Source: an uncultured Sandaracinus sp.
Lineage (GTDB): Bacteria > Myxococcota_A > Polyangia > Polyangiales > Sandaracinaceae
Length of the DNA stretch: 60,061 nt
Assembly: GCA_903828805.1 (NCBI GenBank)
Contig: CAIKNO010000651.1
Coordinates: forward strand, 1-60,061
Direction of reading: 5' to 3'
Of the stretch, positions 36,557-46,566 are shown piece after piece. Every line of letters begins with the position of its first letter. Position 1 is the first letter of the stretch. The notes beneath the pieces are model-generated. The model was not told the DNA's origin and did not search any database. It was given only the letters and a program-made list of their open reading frames with translations. Made by a program: the position numbers and the translations under genes.

Positions 36557-38511
36557 GGCGCCCCTCCACCCTCTGGGCGTCGCCGATTCGCCGATTCGCC
36601 GCGCGTCAGCTCCACCTGCCACGCCCGGTACGAGAGCACGTCCCAGAGCGCCAGCCCGGCCTCCTCCCGACCGTCGAGGTGCGCGTGCCATCGGGCCAGG
36701 ACTCGGTCCGCGTCGAGCCCCGCGCCGTCGAGGGCGGATCGCTCGAGGAGCGACTCGGCCCAGCCCCGGAGCGGGCCCCTCAACCATGCGCCGATGGGCA
36801 CGCTGAAGCCGGTCTTCGGTCGCTCGAAGAGCCTCCGCGGAACCCGGCGGGCGAGCAATTCACGCAGGGCCCACTTGCCCTTCCCCCCCCGGATCTTCAT
36901 GCGCTCCGGGAGCCGCGCGGCGAGCTCGACGACCCGGTGGTCGATCAAAGGCACCCGTGCTTCCAGGGCCACGGCCATGCTCGCGCGATCGACCTTCGTC
37001 AGGATGTCGTCTGGCAGATACTCGAGCAGGTCGCGCACCACCAGGCGCGTGCGGGCGTCGAACGCGGCCGGCAAGGGCTGCGAGGGTGACCTCGTCGCCA
37101 TGGCCATGGGCGAGGGGTTCCACTGCCGTCTCAGGGCCGCGTGCAGTCCGTCGATCCCCTCCGCGCGCATCCCACGCGCGGCCTTGTGGAGCTTGTCGCC
37201 CAGCAGCCGTGTCCTCGGCAAGGGCGGGCTGAACGTGGAGGCGAGCCCGTCCCACGTCGATTGCGGGACGGCCTCGAGCAGGCGGGCCACCGATCCGCGC
37301 CACGACGCCGGGACCCGCCGCGTCAGCTCGGCGACCCGAGGTCCCCAGAGGTATCGGTTGTACCCGCCGAAGACCTCGTCTCCCCCGTCCCCGGACAGCG
37401 CGACCGTGACGTGCCGACGGGCGAGCTGGCACACGAGAAACGTGGGGATCTGCGAGCTGTCCGAGAACGGCTCGTCGAAGATCGTCGGGAGCCGCGGGAT
37501 GACCTCGAGCGCTTCGGCCGCGCCGAGCCGGAACGCGGTGTGCCGGGTCCCCAGCACGCGCGCGGTCTCCTCGGCGAACGAGGACTCGTCGTACGCCGCG
37601 TCGGTGCTGCCGATGGAGAACGTCTGAAGCGGCGAGGACGCGACCTCCTGAGCGAGCGCGACGACGAGCGACGAGTCGATGCCCCCCGAGAGGAACGCTC
37701 CGAGCGGCACGTCCGCGAGCAGCCTCAACCGCACCGCGTCCTTCAGGGTCGCCTCGATCGCGTCGAGCAGGCTTCGATCGTCGCCCGCCAGCGGGGACGC
37801 CTGTCCCTCGAGAAAGACCGCACGAGGATCCCAGAAGCGGCGCTCGACCGGCGCGGCCCCGGGGGCCGAGAACGTCGCGATCGTGCCCGGCAGGAGCTTG
37901 CGCGCGGCCCGGTGGATGGTCCACGGCGCCGGAACGCAGCTCGTCTCGAAGAACGCGCTCAGCGCCTCGGGATCGACGGAGGTGTCGAACCTCGGATGCG
38001 CGCGGAGCGCATGCAGCTCCGAACCGAAGAGCAGCGCGCCGTCCGTGCTCCGCCCCCACACGAGCGGCTTGATCCCGAGCCTGTCGCGGACGAGATGCAG
38101 CGCCCTGGCCTCGCGATCCCAGAGAGCGAGCGCGAACATGCCGACGAAGCGGACGACCGCGCCATCGACGCCCCACGCTTCGAACGCCGCGAGCAGCGTC
38201 TCGGTGTCCGAGCTGCCGCGCCACGCGACCCCCGGCAGTTCGCGGCGAAGCGCGAGGTGGTTGTAGACCTCGCCGTTGAACACGATCTCGTAGCGTCCGG
38301 AGGGCGACCTCATCGGCTGTCGACCTTCCGGAGACAGGTCGAGGATCGCGAGGCGTCGATGGCCGAGCACCACGCCCGCGCGCGTGTCCACCGAGAGGTC
38401 CGCGTCGTCGGGCCCTCGCGGCGTCAACGCGTCTCGCATCGAGACACCGATGGCCGCGAGCTCCTCGAGGTCCGCGGCGCCGGCGTGCCAGAGTCCTGCG
38501 ATGCCACACAT
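36553..38511 (-). CDS. Asparagine synthase-type glutamine amidotransferase (second copy)
   Basis: MCGIAGLWHAG, 'GAFLSGGIDSSLVVALA', 'ALSGDGGDEVFGGYNRY'. Confidence 0.93.
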   Translation of the reverse strand: MCGIAGLWHAGAADLEELAAIGVSMRDALTPRGPDDADLSVDTRAGVVLGHRRLAILDLSPEGRQPMRSPSGRYEIVFNGEVYNHLALRRELPGVAWRGSSDTETLLAAFEAWGVDGAVVRFVGMFALALWDREARALHLVRDRLGIKPLVWGRSTDGALLFGSELHALRAHPRFDTSVDPEALSAFFETSCVPAPWTIHRAARKLLPGTIATFSAPGAAPVERRFWDPRAVFLEGQASPLAGDDRSLLDAIEATLKDAVRLRLLADVPLGAFLSGGIDSSLVVALAQEVASSPLQTFSIGSTDAAYDESSFAEETARVLGTRHTAFRLGAAEALEVIPRLPTIFDEPFSDSSQIPTFLVCQLARRHVTVALSGDGGDEVFGGYNRYLWGPRVAELTRRVPASWRGSVARLLEAVPQSTWDGLASTFSPPLPRTRLLGDKLHKAARGMRAEGIDGLHAALRRQWNPSPMAMATRSPSQPLPAAFDARTRLVVRDLLEYLPDDILTKVDRASMAVALEARVPLIDHRVVELAARLPERMKIRGGKGKWALRELLARRVPRRLFERPKTGFSVPIGAWLRGPLRGWAESLLERSALDGAGLDADRVLARWHAHLDGREEAGLALWDVLSYRAWQVELTRGESANRRRPEGGGAP

Positions 38512-38523
38512 CGGCGTGGTCCG

Positions 38524-40812
38524 TCAGGCGTCGGCGCCCGGGCGCTCCTGGCCCCCGTCGTTCGAGGCGCCCGGCATCGGCTCGGCATCGTCGGTGTCCG
38601 ATGCGTAATAGCCCTTGTCGCGGCGGTAGTAGTAGTAACGAGCGCCGGAGTAGTAGCCGGCTTGCCCACGGGGATCGACGCCGTTGACGATGGCGCCGAT
38701 GATGTGCGCCCCGACATCTTGCAACTGCCTCAGCATCGCCCGGACGGCGTGGCGCGTGGTCTCGCCCGGCCTCGCGACCACGATGACCCCGTCGACCTGA
38801 GGGCCGAGCACGGCGGCGTCGATGACGGCCCCCAGGGGCGGGCTGTCGAAGAGCACCACGTCGTAGCGATTCCGGGCGTCGACGAGCATCTGCTTGAACG
38901 ATTCGCGGTGCAGCAACTCCGCAGGGTTCGGCGGGATCGGCCCCGACGAGAGCACGTCCACGCCCGGCACGCTGCTCGACTGCACCGCGTCCGCGAACGC
39001 GAGCTGGCCCGCGATCACCGGCGTGACGCCGCCGATGTTCTTCAGGCCGAACGCGCGGTGAACGCGTGGGCGCCTGAGGTCGGTGTCGATGACGAGCACC
39101 TTCTTGCCGCTCTGCGCGAGCGAGATGGCGAGGTTGGCCACGATGAGGGTCTTGCCCTCGCGCGGGTTGGCGCTGGTGACCGCGATCACCTTGCGCTCGC
39201 TGTCGCCGGTCATGAACACGAGGTTCGTGCGGATGGTCCTGAAATTCTCGGCGATCGAAGAGAGCGGCTGGTGGTGCGTCACCAGATCGCGCCCGGCATC
39301 GCTCACGTCGTCGCGTCCACGTCGCCGCGCGCGCTGCCCCGCGCGTTCGCGCGCCTCGTCCATCGTGGGCAGGACGCCGAGCACGATGGCACCGTACTCC
39401 TCGAACTCCTCGACCGAGCGGATGCGCGAATCGAGCCGACCGAGAATGAACGCGAGCAAGAGTCCGATGGAGAGGCCGAACGCCGCCCCGACCCCGATGT
39501 TCAGCGGCACCCGCGGACTCACGTACCCGCCCGGAGGAAGCGCCCGATCGACCATCCGAACGAAGGTGGTCCGCAGGGCCCGGGTGACGTCGGCCTCGGT
39601 CGTCCGCTGCAGCACGACCTCGTAGAGCTTCTCGTTGTTGTCCCGCTCGCGCGACAACCGGGTGTATTCGATCTCCCTCATGTTGAGGTCGAGGCCCGCT
39701 TGCTGCGCCTGGTCCAGGGCCGAGCGAAGGCCGCCCTCGGTCACGACCGCTTGCCGCACGTCGGCCTCCGCGGCCCGCATCATGCCCGAGAGCTCGCCAC
39801 GCAGTTGCGACCGAAGCGCCTCGATCTGGGCTCGAAGCTCCTGCATGCGGGGGTGATTCGGCCCGTAGCGCTCCTCGAGGCCGTCCTGCTCGGCGAGCTT
39901 CTCCCGCAGGGCTTCCCGGAGCCCCTGAAGCGTCTCGACGTCGATGAGGGCCGAGGCCTGGGCCTCGACGTCGTCGTCCGAGAGCAGCGTCCGCAATCGG
40001 GCCACGCGGGCCTGCAGTCCGATGCGCTGCGTCCGGGTCTCCGTCAACGCCGTGCTGAATCGCTCGATCTCCTGCGCGACGAGGTTCTGCCGGTCCTCGA
40101 GGGACACCGACAGCACGTTGTGCTCGATCTTGAACGAGTGGAGTGCGAGCTCCGAACCCTCGAGCTGACCACGCAAGGAGTCGAGCTGCTCGCCGAGCCA
40201 CTCGAGCGCGGTGACGGTCGAGCCGAGGCGGTCCTCGAGCGTCTTCTCGATGTAGACCTCCGCGATGGTGTTCGCGATGAGCGCTGCGCGCTCCGGATCG
40301 GTGTCGCGCACGTGAAGGAGAACGAGCCGTGTGCCCTGCACGTCCTCGATGCTGATCCGCCCTTGCAGCATCGCCGCCGCCTCGGTGACGGACATGCCTT
40401 CCCACGAGGACGACACCATCGTGGGTTCGAACAAGAAGGAGCGCTGTCGCTGCAGCCCCAGGCGCTGGACGACGCGCTCGGCGACGACCCGGCTGCTCAT
40501 CACGCGCTCCTGCGTCGCGAAGAACTCACGGCTCATCCAGAAGTTCGCCATCGGCGAGGCGACGTCGTCGATGTCGTTGCCGAGCGGACGAGGGGGATTC
40601 GGATCGAACTCGATGGTGCAGGTCGCCTCGAAGATCCGGGGCTGGCGCACGGTCCACGCCGTCACGCCGGCCGTCGCGCCCGAGAACATCAGGAGGACGA
40701 GCCACCAGTTCACCCGGGCGCTTCGAAGGAAGTCGCCCAGGCCATCCTGGGCCATGCTCCGCGAAGGGGTGCGCGGGGGCTGGCGCACGGCCTGCTCCGA
40801 GGATTCGCTCAT
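38524..40812 (-). CDS. Wzz-like chain-length regulator fused to BY-kinase
   Basis: Wzz N-terminus, coiled coil, 'VTSANPREGKTLIVANLAISLAQSGKKVLVIDTDLRRP', Tyr-rich C-terminal tail. Confidence 0.92.
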   Translation of the reverse strand: MSESSEQAVRQPPRTPSRSMAQDGLGDFLRSARVNWWLVLLMFSGATAGVTAWTVRQPRIFEATCTIEFDPNPPRPLGNDIDDVASPMANFWMSREFFATQERVMSSRVVAERVVQRLGLQRQRSFLFEPTMVSSSWEGMSVTEAAAMLQGRISIEDVQGTRLVLLHVRDTDPERAALIANTIAEVYIEKTLEDRLGSTVTALEWLGEQLDSLRGQLEGSELALHSFKIEHNVLSVSLEDRQNLVAQEIERFSTALTETRTQRIGLQARVARLRTLLSDDDVEAQASALIDVETLQGLREALREKLAEQDGLEERYGPNHPRMQELRAQIEALRSQLRGELSGMMRAAEADVRQAVVTEGGLRSALDQAQQAGLDLNMREIEYTRLSRERDNNEKLYEVVLQRTTEADVTRALRTTFVRMVDRALPPGGYVSPRVPLNIGVGAAFGLSIGLLLAFILGRLDSRIRSVEEFEEYGAIVLGVLPTMDEARERAGQRARRRGRDDVSDAGRDLVTHHQPLSSIAENFRTIRTNLVFMTGDSERKVIAVTSANPREGKTLIVANLAISLAQSGKKVLVIDTDLRRPRVHRAFGLKNIGGVTPVIAGQLAFADAVQSSSVPGVDVLSSGPIPPNPAELLHRESFKQMLVDARNRYDVVLFDSPPLGAVIDAAVLGPQVDGVIVVARPGETTRHAVRAMLRQLQDVGAHIIGAIVNGVDPRGQAGYYSGARYYYYRRDKGYYASDTDDAEPMPGASNDGGQERPGADA

Positions 40813-40849
40813 CCGGGGGCTCCGAGGGTTGAACGCAGGGTGCGCCGAG

Positions 40850-43315
40850 TCAAGGCACGGTGGGCAGTTGCGGCAGAACGCCAATTCGTTCGCCGGTTCG
40901 GGCCGTGCACCACTCGCTCTCGGGGCCATCCCTCCGGCAGAGCTCGAGACGCGCGAGCCGGGCTCGACGGGTTTCTCCAAGCGATTCCGCGAGCGGCACG
41001 AGCCGCTCGAGCGCACCGCAATCGGGGTCGAGACGGTAGGCCTCTTCGAGGGCCCGCACGGCCCTGGGCGGGCTTCCCACGACGCCCTCGAGCTCGGCCA
41101 GCAGCATCCGATTCCGAGCGAGCCCCGACGGGGTCAACTCCTGGTGGTCCGCGACCCGCTGAACGGACCGACGCATGCCCTCGCCGTCTTCGGTTCGCGC
41201 CTGGACCCGCGCGAGCTGCTCCAGCAACGCCACCGTCGGCGAGGTCTCGGCGCGGGCCGCGAGGAGGTCGACCGCCGCGGCCCCCTGCCCGGTCGCCAGC
41301 AGGACGTCCGACCTCACGAGCAGCGCGGCCTCGTCCACTCTCGATGCGGGGATCGCGTCGAGCGTCGCCAAGGCCTCGACGGGGTGTCCGGCCTCGAGCT
41401 CGGCGCGGGCCCGCCGCACGAGCGACGCGGGGACGCCTCGTCGCGCGAGCGCGGCGTCGAGGGTCGCACGGGCGGACCCTTCGATCGCCGGGCACTGCAC
41501 GATCGCGTCGAGCAGGTCGAGGTCGTCGATGAACACCCGAAGCGCCGGCTCAGCGGCTCCGTGTCGCCGCGCCACCACGCACGCGGTGACCGGTGCGCGG
41601 TCTCGCTGGATCCGTCGCACCTGACGGACCTCGAGCCAGGCCTGCTCGATGGCGCCCCGGCCCGCGAGCCACTCAGCGGCCAGCCGGTGGGGCTCGTACC
41701 AGGCCGGCGCGAGCCGCATCGCCCGGTTCAGCCAGCGCAGCGCGTCGGGACGGTCCTGCGCGACGGCCGAGTAGCCGAGCATCATGGGAAACACGGGCTC
41801 GGCCGGATGGAGCTCCATCGCTTGACGGCACGTCGCGGCGAGATCGCCCCACCGCTGGGCGTCGGCCTGCGCCACGACCGTTCGCTCGAGCTCGGGCACC
41901 GACAAGTCGACCACGGGGAGCGCGACGACCGACGCAACGGCCAGCGCAGGCGCCGCAAAGTAGCCGGGAGACGCCCGTCTTCCCTTCGGCAGATCGCCGC
42001 TGCGGCGCCGGCTCTCTCCGGCCGGTGCCAGCGCGCAGCCGAGCACGCCCGCCGCCACCATCGCGATGCCCACGAGCTCGAGCGCGAAGTCGAACTGATC
42101 GTGCACAGCGAACGACACGACGCTCGCCAGCGCGCCCAGCTGGGACGAACTGCGTGCGGTGCGGAGCGCCCGAACGAGGGATGCGCCAAGCCCGAGGCAG
42201 AGCACCAGCGTCGCCGGAATCCCGAGTTCGGTGACCCACTGCACGAGCAGGTTCTCGGGGTACTCGGAGCGCTCGAGAGTTCCCATGAGTCCCACGAACG
42301 CCTGCGAGAACGCTCCGCGTCCCACGCCGAACCAAGGCGAGCGGGGAACCAGATCGAGCGCACGCCGGAACACGCCCAGCTTCGGCAAACCGTCCCGCAT
42401 CGTCTCGTCGACCATCGCACCGCCGACGACCCACAGCGACGCCGCCAACGCGATCAGCAGCAGCGCGGCACCGACCCACACGACGACGCGGCGCCGACCT
42501 CGAAACTCGCGCTGCCGAAGGCTGAGCGCCACCAGCGTCGCCACGCCGGCCGAGAGCGAGAGGACGCCGCCCCGCGAGCGGGCCATGAGCGCCACGATCG
42601 CGACGAAGACCGCCGCCACGATCCACGGCCACTGCACCCGCGATTTCTGGTGGCTGAGTCCGCTTGCCAGCAACAGGGGCACGCCGGCTCCTAGAAACCC
42701 CGACAGGTGGTTCTGGTTCTGGAGCGGGCCCACGAGCGGCGGATGCCACCAGGCCGCCTGAACCAACCCGAACGGTTGCTCGACGGCGAGGACGAGGTGC
42801 GCCACGACGACCACCGCGACCGCGAGCGTGGACAGGCCCGCCGCGTGCACGAGCGCGCCGCGAAGGCCGCCTGCAGCGGCCGTCCACGAGGCCGAGAACA
42901 TGGCCGCGAGGGCCAGCCCTTCGATGAGCGCGCGCCGCGAGGACGTCGCGTCGAGGGACAGCGGGATCCACGCTGGAGGAGGTGCGTCGAACAGCGCGGC
43001 GACCGCGCCAGACGCCGCCGCCGAGCCCGGGGCCATGACGGCCACCCACGAGGCCGGGAGCGGCACGCACTGAACCGCGACCACGACGGCGGTGGCCGCG
43101 ATCCCCACGATGGCCGGCTCCCTCCAGCCCGGCGCCCGTCCTCCGTAGCCGGCCTGCACGACCAGCGCTGCAATGGAGGCCATGACGACGATCCCGACCG
43201 CGGCCGGGGCGGGATGCCCACCCATCAGTTCCGGAGACAGCACGAGCACCAAGGACATCGCGCCCAGCCCGATGAGCCGGATCCGATCCCTGGTCCTTGA
43301 ATCTCCACGCGACAT
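40850..43315 (-). CDS. O-antigen ligase/polymerase-like (Wzy/WaaL) membrane protein with TPR-like C-terminus
   Basis: Multi-TM; 'NQNHLSGFLGAGVPLLLASG', 'ARSRGGVLSLSAG'; helical C-terminal repeats. Confidence 0.8.
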   Translation of the reverse strand: MSRGDSRTRDRIRLIGLGAMSLVLVLSPELMGGHPAPAAVGIVVMASIAALVVQAGYGGRAPGWREPAIVGIAATAVVVAVQCVPLPASWVAVMAPGSAAASGAVAALFDAPPPAWIPLSLDATSSRRALIEGLALAAMFSASWTAAAGGLRGALVHAAGLSTLAVAVVVVAHLVLAVEQPFGLVQAAWWHPPLVGPLQNQNHLSGFLGAGVPLLLASGLSHQKSRVQWPWIVAAVFVAIVALMARSRGGVLSLSAGVATLVALSLRQREFRGRRRVVVWVGAALLLIALAASLWVVGGAMVDETMRDGLPKLGVFRRALDLVPRSPWFGVGRGAFSQAFVGLMGTLERSEYPENLLVQWVTELGIPATLVLCLGLGASLVRALRTARSSSQLGALASVVSFAVHDQFDFALELVGIAMVAAGVLGCALAPAGESRRRSGDLPKGRRASPGYFAAPALAVASVVALPVVDLSVPELERTVVAQADAQRWGDLAATCRQAMELHPAEPVFPMMLGYSAVAQDRPDALRWLNRAMRLAPAWYEPHRLAAEWLAGRGAIEQAWLEVRQVRRIQRDRAPVTACVVARRHGAAEPALRVFIDDLDLLDAIVQCPAIEGSARATLDAALARRGVPASLVRRARAELEAGHPVEALATLDAIPASRVDEAALLVRSDVLLATGQGAAAVDLLAARAETSPTVALLEQLARVQARTEDGEGMRRSVQRVADHQELTPSGLARNRMLLAELEGVVGSPPRAVRALEEAYRLDPDCGALERLVPLAESLGETRRARLARLELCRRDGPESEWCTARTGERIGVLPQLPTVP

Positions 43316-43334
43316 GGGGGTTCCGTCGTACGGC

Positions 43335-43979
43335 TCAGAAGATTCGCTCGGGCACGTAGACGATGTCCTGGGCCTGGAGAGGGAAGTCTTCTTCCTGCCC
43401 GGACGTGATGCGATCGACCGGAATGCCGAATCTCCGCGCCCGTCCATCGACGTTGCGCGTCACATACGTTCCGTCGCGGTTCGCGAGCTGCGAAAACCCC
43501 CCGGCGAGGCCGATCGCCTGCACGAGGGTCATCCCGTTGCGAAGCTCGAAGTTCCCGGGGTTGGCGACCGCCCCGAGGACCGACACCCGCTTGGAGTTGT
43601 ACTCCTGGACGAACACAGAGACCTGTGGATCGACCAGGAAGCCACCGTCCCTCAGCTGCGTCTCCACCGCGTGCGCCACGGCACCGGGCTCCTCCCCGAG
43701 CACGCGCACGACCCCGACCAGTGGAAAATCAATGGTCCCGTCCGGAGCGACCCGGTAGGAACCCGACAGTTCCTCCTCGCCGAACACGCGCACGTCGAAC
43801 ACGTCGTCGACGCCGAGGGACGTGTCGTTCTGACCGACCGACACCGGCCGCGGGAGCAGCGCGGTGCCGCAGCCCACGAGGCTGGACCAGACGAGAACCC
43901 CGAGGATCATGGTCAGGCGGTCGAGCGCGGTCCTACGCATGCGTGGCGAGCAGGTGCCCGGGACCGCGATTGCGTTCAT
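43335..43979 (-). CDS. Polysaccharide export lipoprotein (short OPX/Wza-like)
   Basis: Lipobox LVGC; 'LGVDDVFDVRVFGEEELSGSYRVAPDGTIDFPLVG'; SLBB-like 'GAVANPGNFEL'. Alternative ATG at 43940. Confidence 0.85.
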   Translation of the reverse strand: MNAIAVPGTCSPRMRRTALDRLTMILGVLVWSSLVGCGTALLPRPVSVGQNDTSLGVDDVFDVRVFGEEELSGSYRVAPDGTIDFPLVGVVRVLGEEPGAVAHAVETQLRDGGFLVDPQVSVFVQEYNSKRVSVLGAVANPGNFELRNGMTLVQAIGLAGGFSQLANRDGTYVTRNVDGRARRFGIPVDRITSGQEEDFPLQAQDIVYVPERIF

Positions 43980-44200
43980 CGAAGACGAAGCGACCAAGGA
44001 TCGAGCCGGTGGGTGAGCGGTCGTCGAGACACAGCAACGCATCGGTCGAGACTCCGAGGACCCGCGTCGAGGAACCGCGAGGAACATGGTCACGGACTCC
44101 GATCGCCCGAAGAAGTTTCGGAATCGACCGTGCTGGCGTCCGAACGGGAGGTCGACGTGGGATGGGACAGCGGCGTGGACTGCAACGGGCCGAGGGCAGT

Positions 44201-45616
44201 TCAGTAGAACGCCCGGACGCCCAGCCACGCCTCGACCTTGTTGTAACCGGCAGGGTCGAGCACGCGGCCCGCCCCGATCGGCACCGAGTACTGGAAGTCC
44301 GTGAAATCGCCGAGGTACGTGACGGTGGCGTTCAGACCAAGCCACTCGTTGAAGCGGTACTCGCCGAACAAGTTCGCGTCGACCCGCACGTCCTGGCGAT
44401 TCGTGAGCGGCATCCCGCGCGAGTCCGCCCCGACGGGCATGCCGGTGGCGTCCACGATCTGCCCGAAATCGACGAAGCCCGCGCCCGCGGTCGCGCCGAA
44501 CATGAACGAACCGGCGAACGTCGCCTGGAACCCGAGGTGCCCGCGGTCGAGGCTGAAGTAGTTGCCGATGAACGAGGGCTGGAACGATCGGTTGTAGCCC
44601 GCCACCAGCTGGGCGTTCTCCATCAGGCGCCACGTCACCTGCAGGCTGCCGGTCGCGGACTCGTAGTCCTGATCGTAGCCCGCGATGCGGGAGTCATAGA
44701 AGCCGCCCGTGTAGCCGACCATCGCGACGAGCGAGACCTCGGGCGTGATCGCACCGTTCAATCCGATGCTGCTGCTCACGGTCACGTTGTCCTGCACCGC
44801 GGTCGGCGTGACGACGCCGGTCTCGAAATAGTCTCGAAAGCCGATGGTCGTCAGATGCACGATGCCGGTCTGCGGCAGGAAGCGGAACGTCTCCTGGAGC
44901 TCGACGGAGTGCGCGAACGTGTTGCCGTAACGGAACTCCTCGCCCTCGAAGTAGTCGAGGCCGAACTTGTAGCCGGTCCGGACCTGGAAGATCCCCCCGT
45001 CGCTCTGGAAGAGGACGTCGAGGCCGGCGCGGTTCTGATCACGCGCCGTCGAAGTCTCGGTCGTGTTGTCCGTGAAGGGACGGATGCCCCGGCTGAAGTC
45101 GTCGAACAGGGAGAACGACACCGTTCGCCCGGGGAGGATGTTCAGGCGGAGTCCGGCGTCGAGGCTGACGTTCCGCCGACGCTCGTCGGCGAAGAACTCG
45201 TAGTACGAACCCCACACGCCGCCCCGGAACGTGACCGAAGGCTGGGCCTCGCCTTCGTCTCCCTCGCCGCCCGCGCGGCGTGCGACGCCCCGGGTCGACA
45301 CCAGAATATGGGGCGTGACGCGAAGGATCGCCGAGTCGACGCGGCCGGGGAAACCCGGGGCGACCGTGTCGGACGTGTAGTAGAGGTTGGAGTCGTAGCC
45401 GACCTCGATCCCGACCCCGGGATGGATCTCGAGGTCGCCTGCCCGGATCCCGGGGCCCTCGGTGCGTGTCCGGTCTGCGAGCCATCCCTGGGCTTCGGCC
45501 GTGGTCGGTCCGACGAGCATCACGGCCAGCCCGAGGGCCACCGTTGCAGCGACGCCGCTCCCCTTCGAGAAGCCACGCACTGGACCGCGGGCCTCCGCGT
45601 CTGGATGCCGGGACAT
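44201..45616 (-). CDS. Outer-membrane beta-barrel protein of polysaccharide locus
   Basis: Signal peptide ending TTAEAQG; 'HPGVGIEVGYDSNLYYTS'; alternating amphipathic strands, C-terminal aromatic FY. Confidence 0.75.
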   Translation of the reverse strand: MSRHPDAEARGPVRGFSKGSGVAATVALGLAVMLVGPTTAEAQGWLADRTRTEGPGIRAGDLEIHPGVGIEVGYDSNLYYTSDTVAPGFPGRVDSAILRVTPHILVSTRGVARRAGGEGDEGEAQPSVTFRGGVWGSYYEFFADERRRNVSLDAGLRLNILPGRTVSFSLFDDFSRGIRPFTDNTTETSTARDQNRAGLDVLFQSDGGIFQVRTGYKFGLDYFEGEEFRYGNTFAHSVELQETFRFLPQTGIVHLTTIGFRDYFETGVVTPTAVQDNVTVSSSIGLNGAITPEVSLVAMVGYTGGFYDSRIAGYDQDYESATGSLQVTWRLMENAQLVAGYNRSFQPSFIGNYFSLDRGHLGFQATFAGSFMFGATAGAGFVDFGQIVDATGMPVGADSRGMPLTNRQDVRVDANLFGEYRFNEWLGLNATVTYLGDFTDFQYSVPIGAGRVLDPAGYNKVEAWLGVRAFY

Positions 45617-45753
45617 GACCCTGCCGCCCGCGCGAAGGGGACGAGGAGGAGAGGCCGGATGGGCCGTGCTGCGTTCGCTCAAAACAGGCATCTCCGGGGA
45701 TTCCCCTGGGGCACGTTCGTCTCGCCCCGAAGCAGAAAGAGGGACCGGTGAGG

Positions 45754-46383
45754 TCAGGACGGGCTGGCCGGGGGAGGGATGAACGGGACGGGCGACGACG
45801 GCGGAGCCGCGATGGCGCTCGGGTCTTCCTCCGGCACGGTCGGGTCGATGGTCGTCGTCACGCGGGTCGTGCCCGTGTTGAACTGATCCTGACCGATGCA
45901 CTCCCCCGCGGCGCGGTCGAGCTCGGTCAGATTCTGGGCGAGGACGGAGATCACCGTGAACTCGTGGTTCCGCCGACCCTCATCTCCAAGCTGCACAGCC
46001 TGCTGGAGGGACCCCACCCGATCACCCAGCGTCCGGTTGTGCGCGTTCACCTGGGTCAACTTGTCGTCGATGCAGGTCACGCGAATGACGTCGTTTTCGC
46101 GCCGCGCCTCGTCGAGCAGGCTCGTGAGCCGACGGCTGAGCGCCTCGCCGTTTCGCTGAATTCCCAGGGCTTCTTCGACCTGCTCCGCGGGCGTCAGGTC
46201 CGACCGACGCCGGGCGCTCACCTCGGCGGTGGCCGCTTCCGTGTCCGTGTCGTCCTGAGCGGCCGCATAGCCACCGACGAGCGCGGCCCCGGCCGCGGCG
46301 CCGAGAATCCCCGCGAGCGCCATCCCGAGTCGAGCCGAACTGACGTGCATCGGAGATTCCATTTCGCCCCGAACGAGACGCAT
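45754..46383 (-). CDS. Hypothetical periplasmic helical protein
   Basis: Signal-like 'LGMALAGILGAAAGAALVGGYAAAQ'; helical middle; Pro-rich tail; RBS GAGGAGG. Confidence 0.7.
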   Translation of the reverse strand: MRLVRGEMESPMHVSSARLGMALAGILGAAAGAALVGGYAAAQDDTDTEAATAEVSARRRSDLTPAEQVEEALGIQRNGEALSRRLTSLLDEARRENDVIRVTCIDDKLTQVNAHNRTLGDRVGSLQQAVQLGDEGRRNHEFTVISVLAQNLTELDRAAGECIGQDQFNTGTTRVTTTIDPTVPEEDPSAIAAPPSSPVPFIPPPASPS

Positions 46384-46413
46384 CCCACCCCTCCTCAGTG
46401 TTGAGGTGGCGCG

Positions 46414-46442
46414 ACTATAGGCGGCCCCCCCAGGGGTGTCAA
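46414..46442 (-). promoter_or_regulatory. Near-consensus sigma70 promoter TTGACA-N17-TATAGT
   Basis: Minus strand: TTGACA (46442-46437), 17-nt spacer, TATAGT (46419-46414), 31 nt before ATG. Confidence 0.75.
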
Positions 46443-46566
46443 CGCGACGAAAAAGCACCATTTCGACGACCTCCGTTCCCTCCGTTGCGTCGCCTGGGCC
46501 TGGGATTCATCGGGCACGCAGGGCTTCCCGACGTCGCAGATTCCGGGGTATGACGGCATCCCCGCC

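Noticed and set aside
36860-40405. 1181-aa minus-strand ORF
   Set aside because: Alternative frame over the same AsnB and BY-kinase genes; shadow ORF.
37141-41532. 1463-aa plus-strand ORF
   Set aside because: Antisense to AsnB and Wzz-BY-kinase genes, which have clear motifs; translation lacks any recognisable domain.
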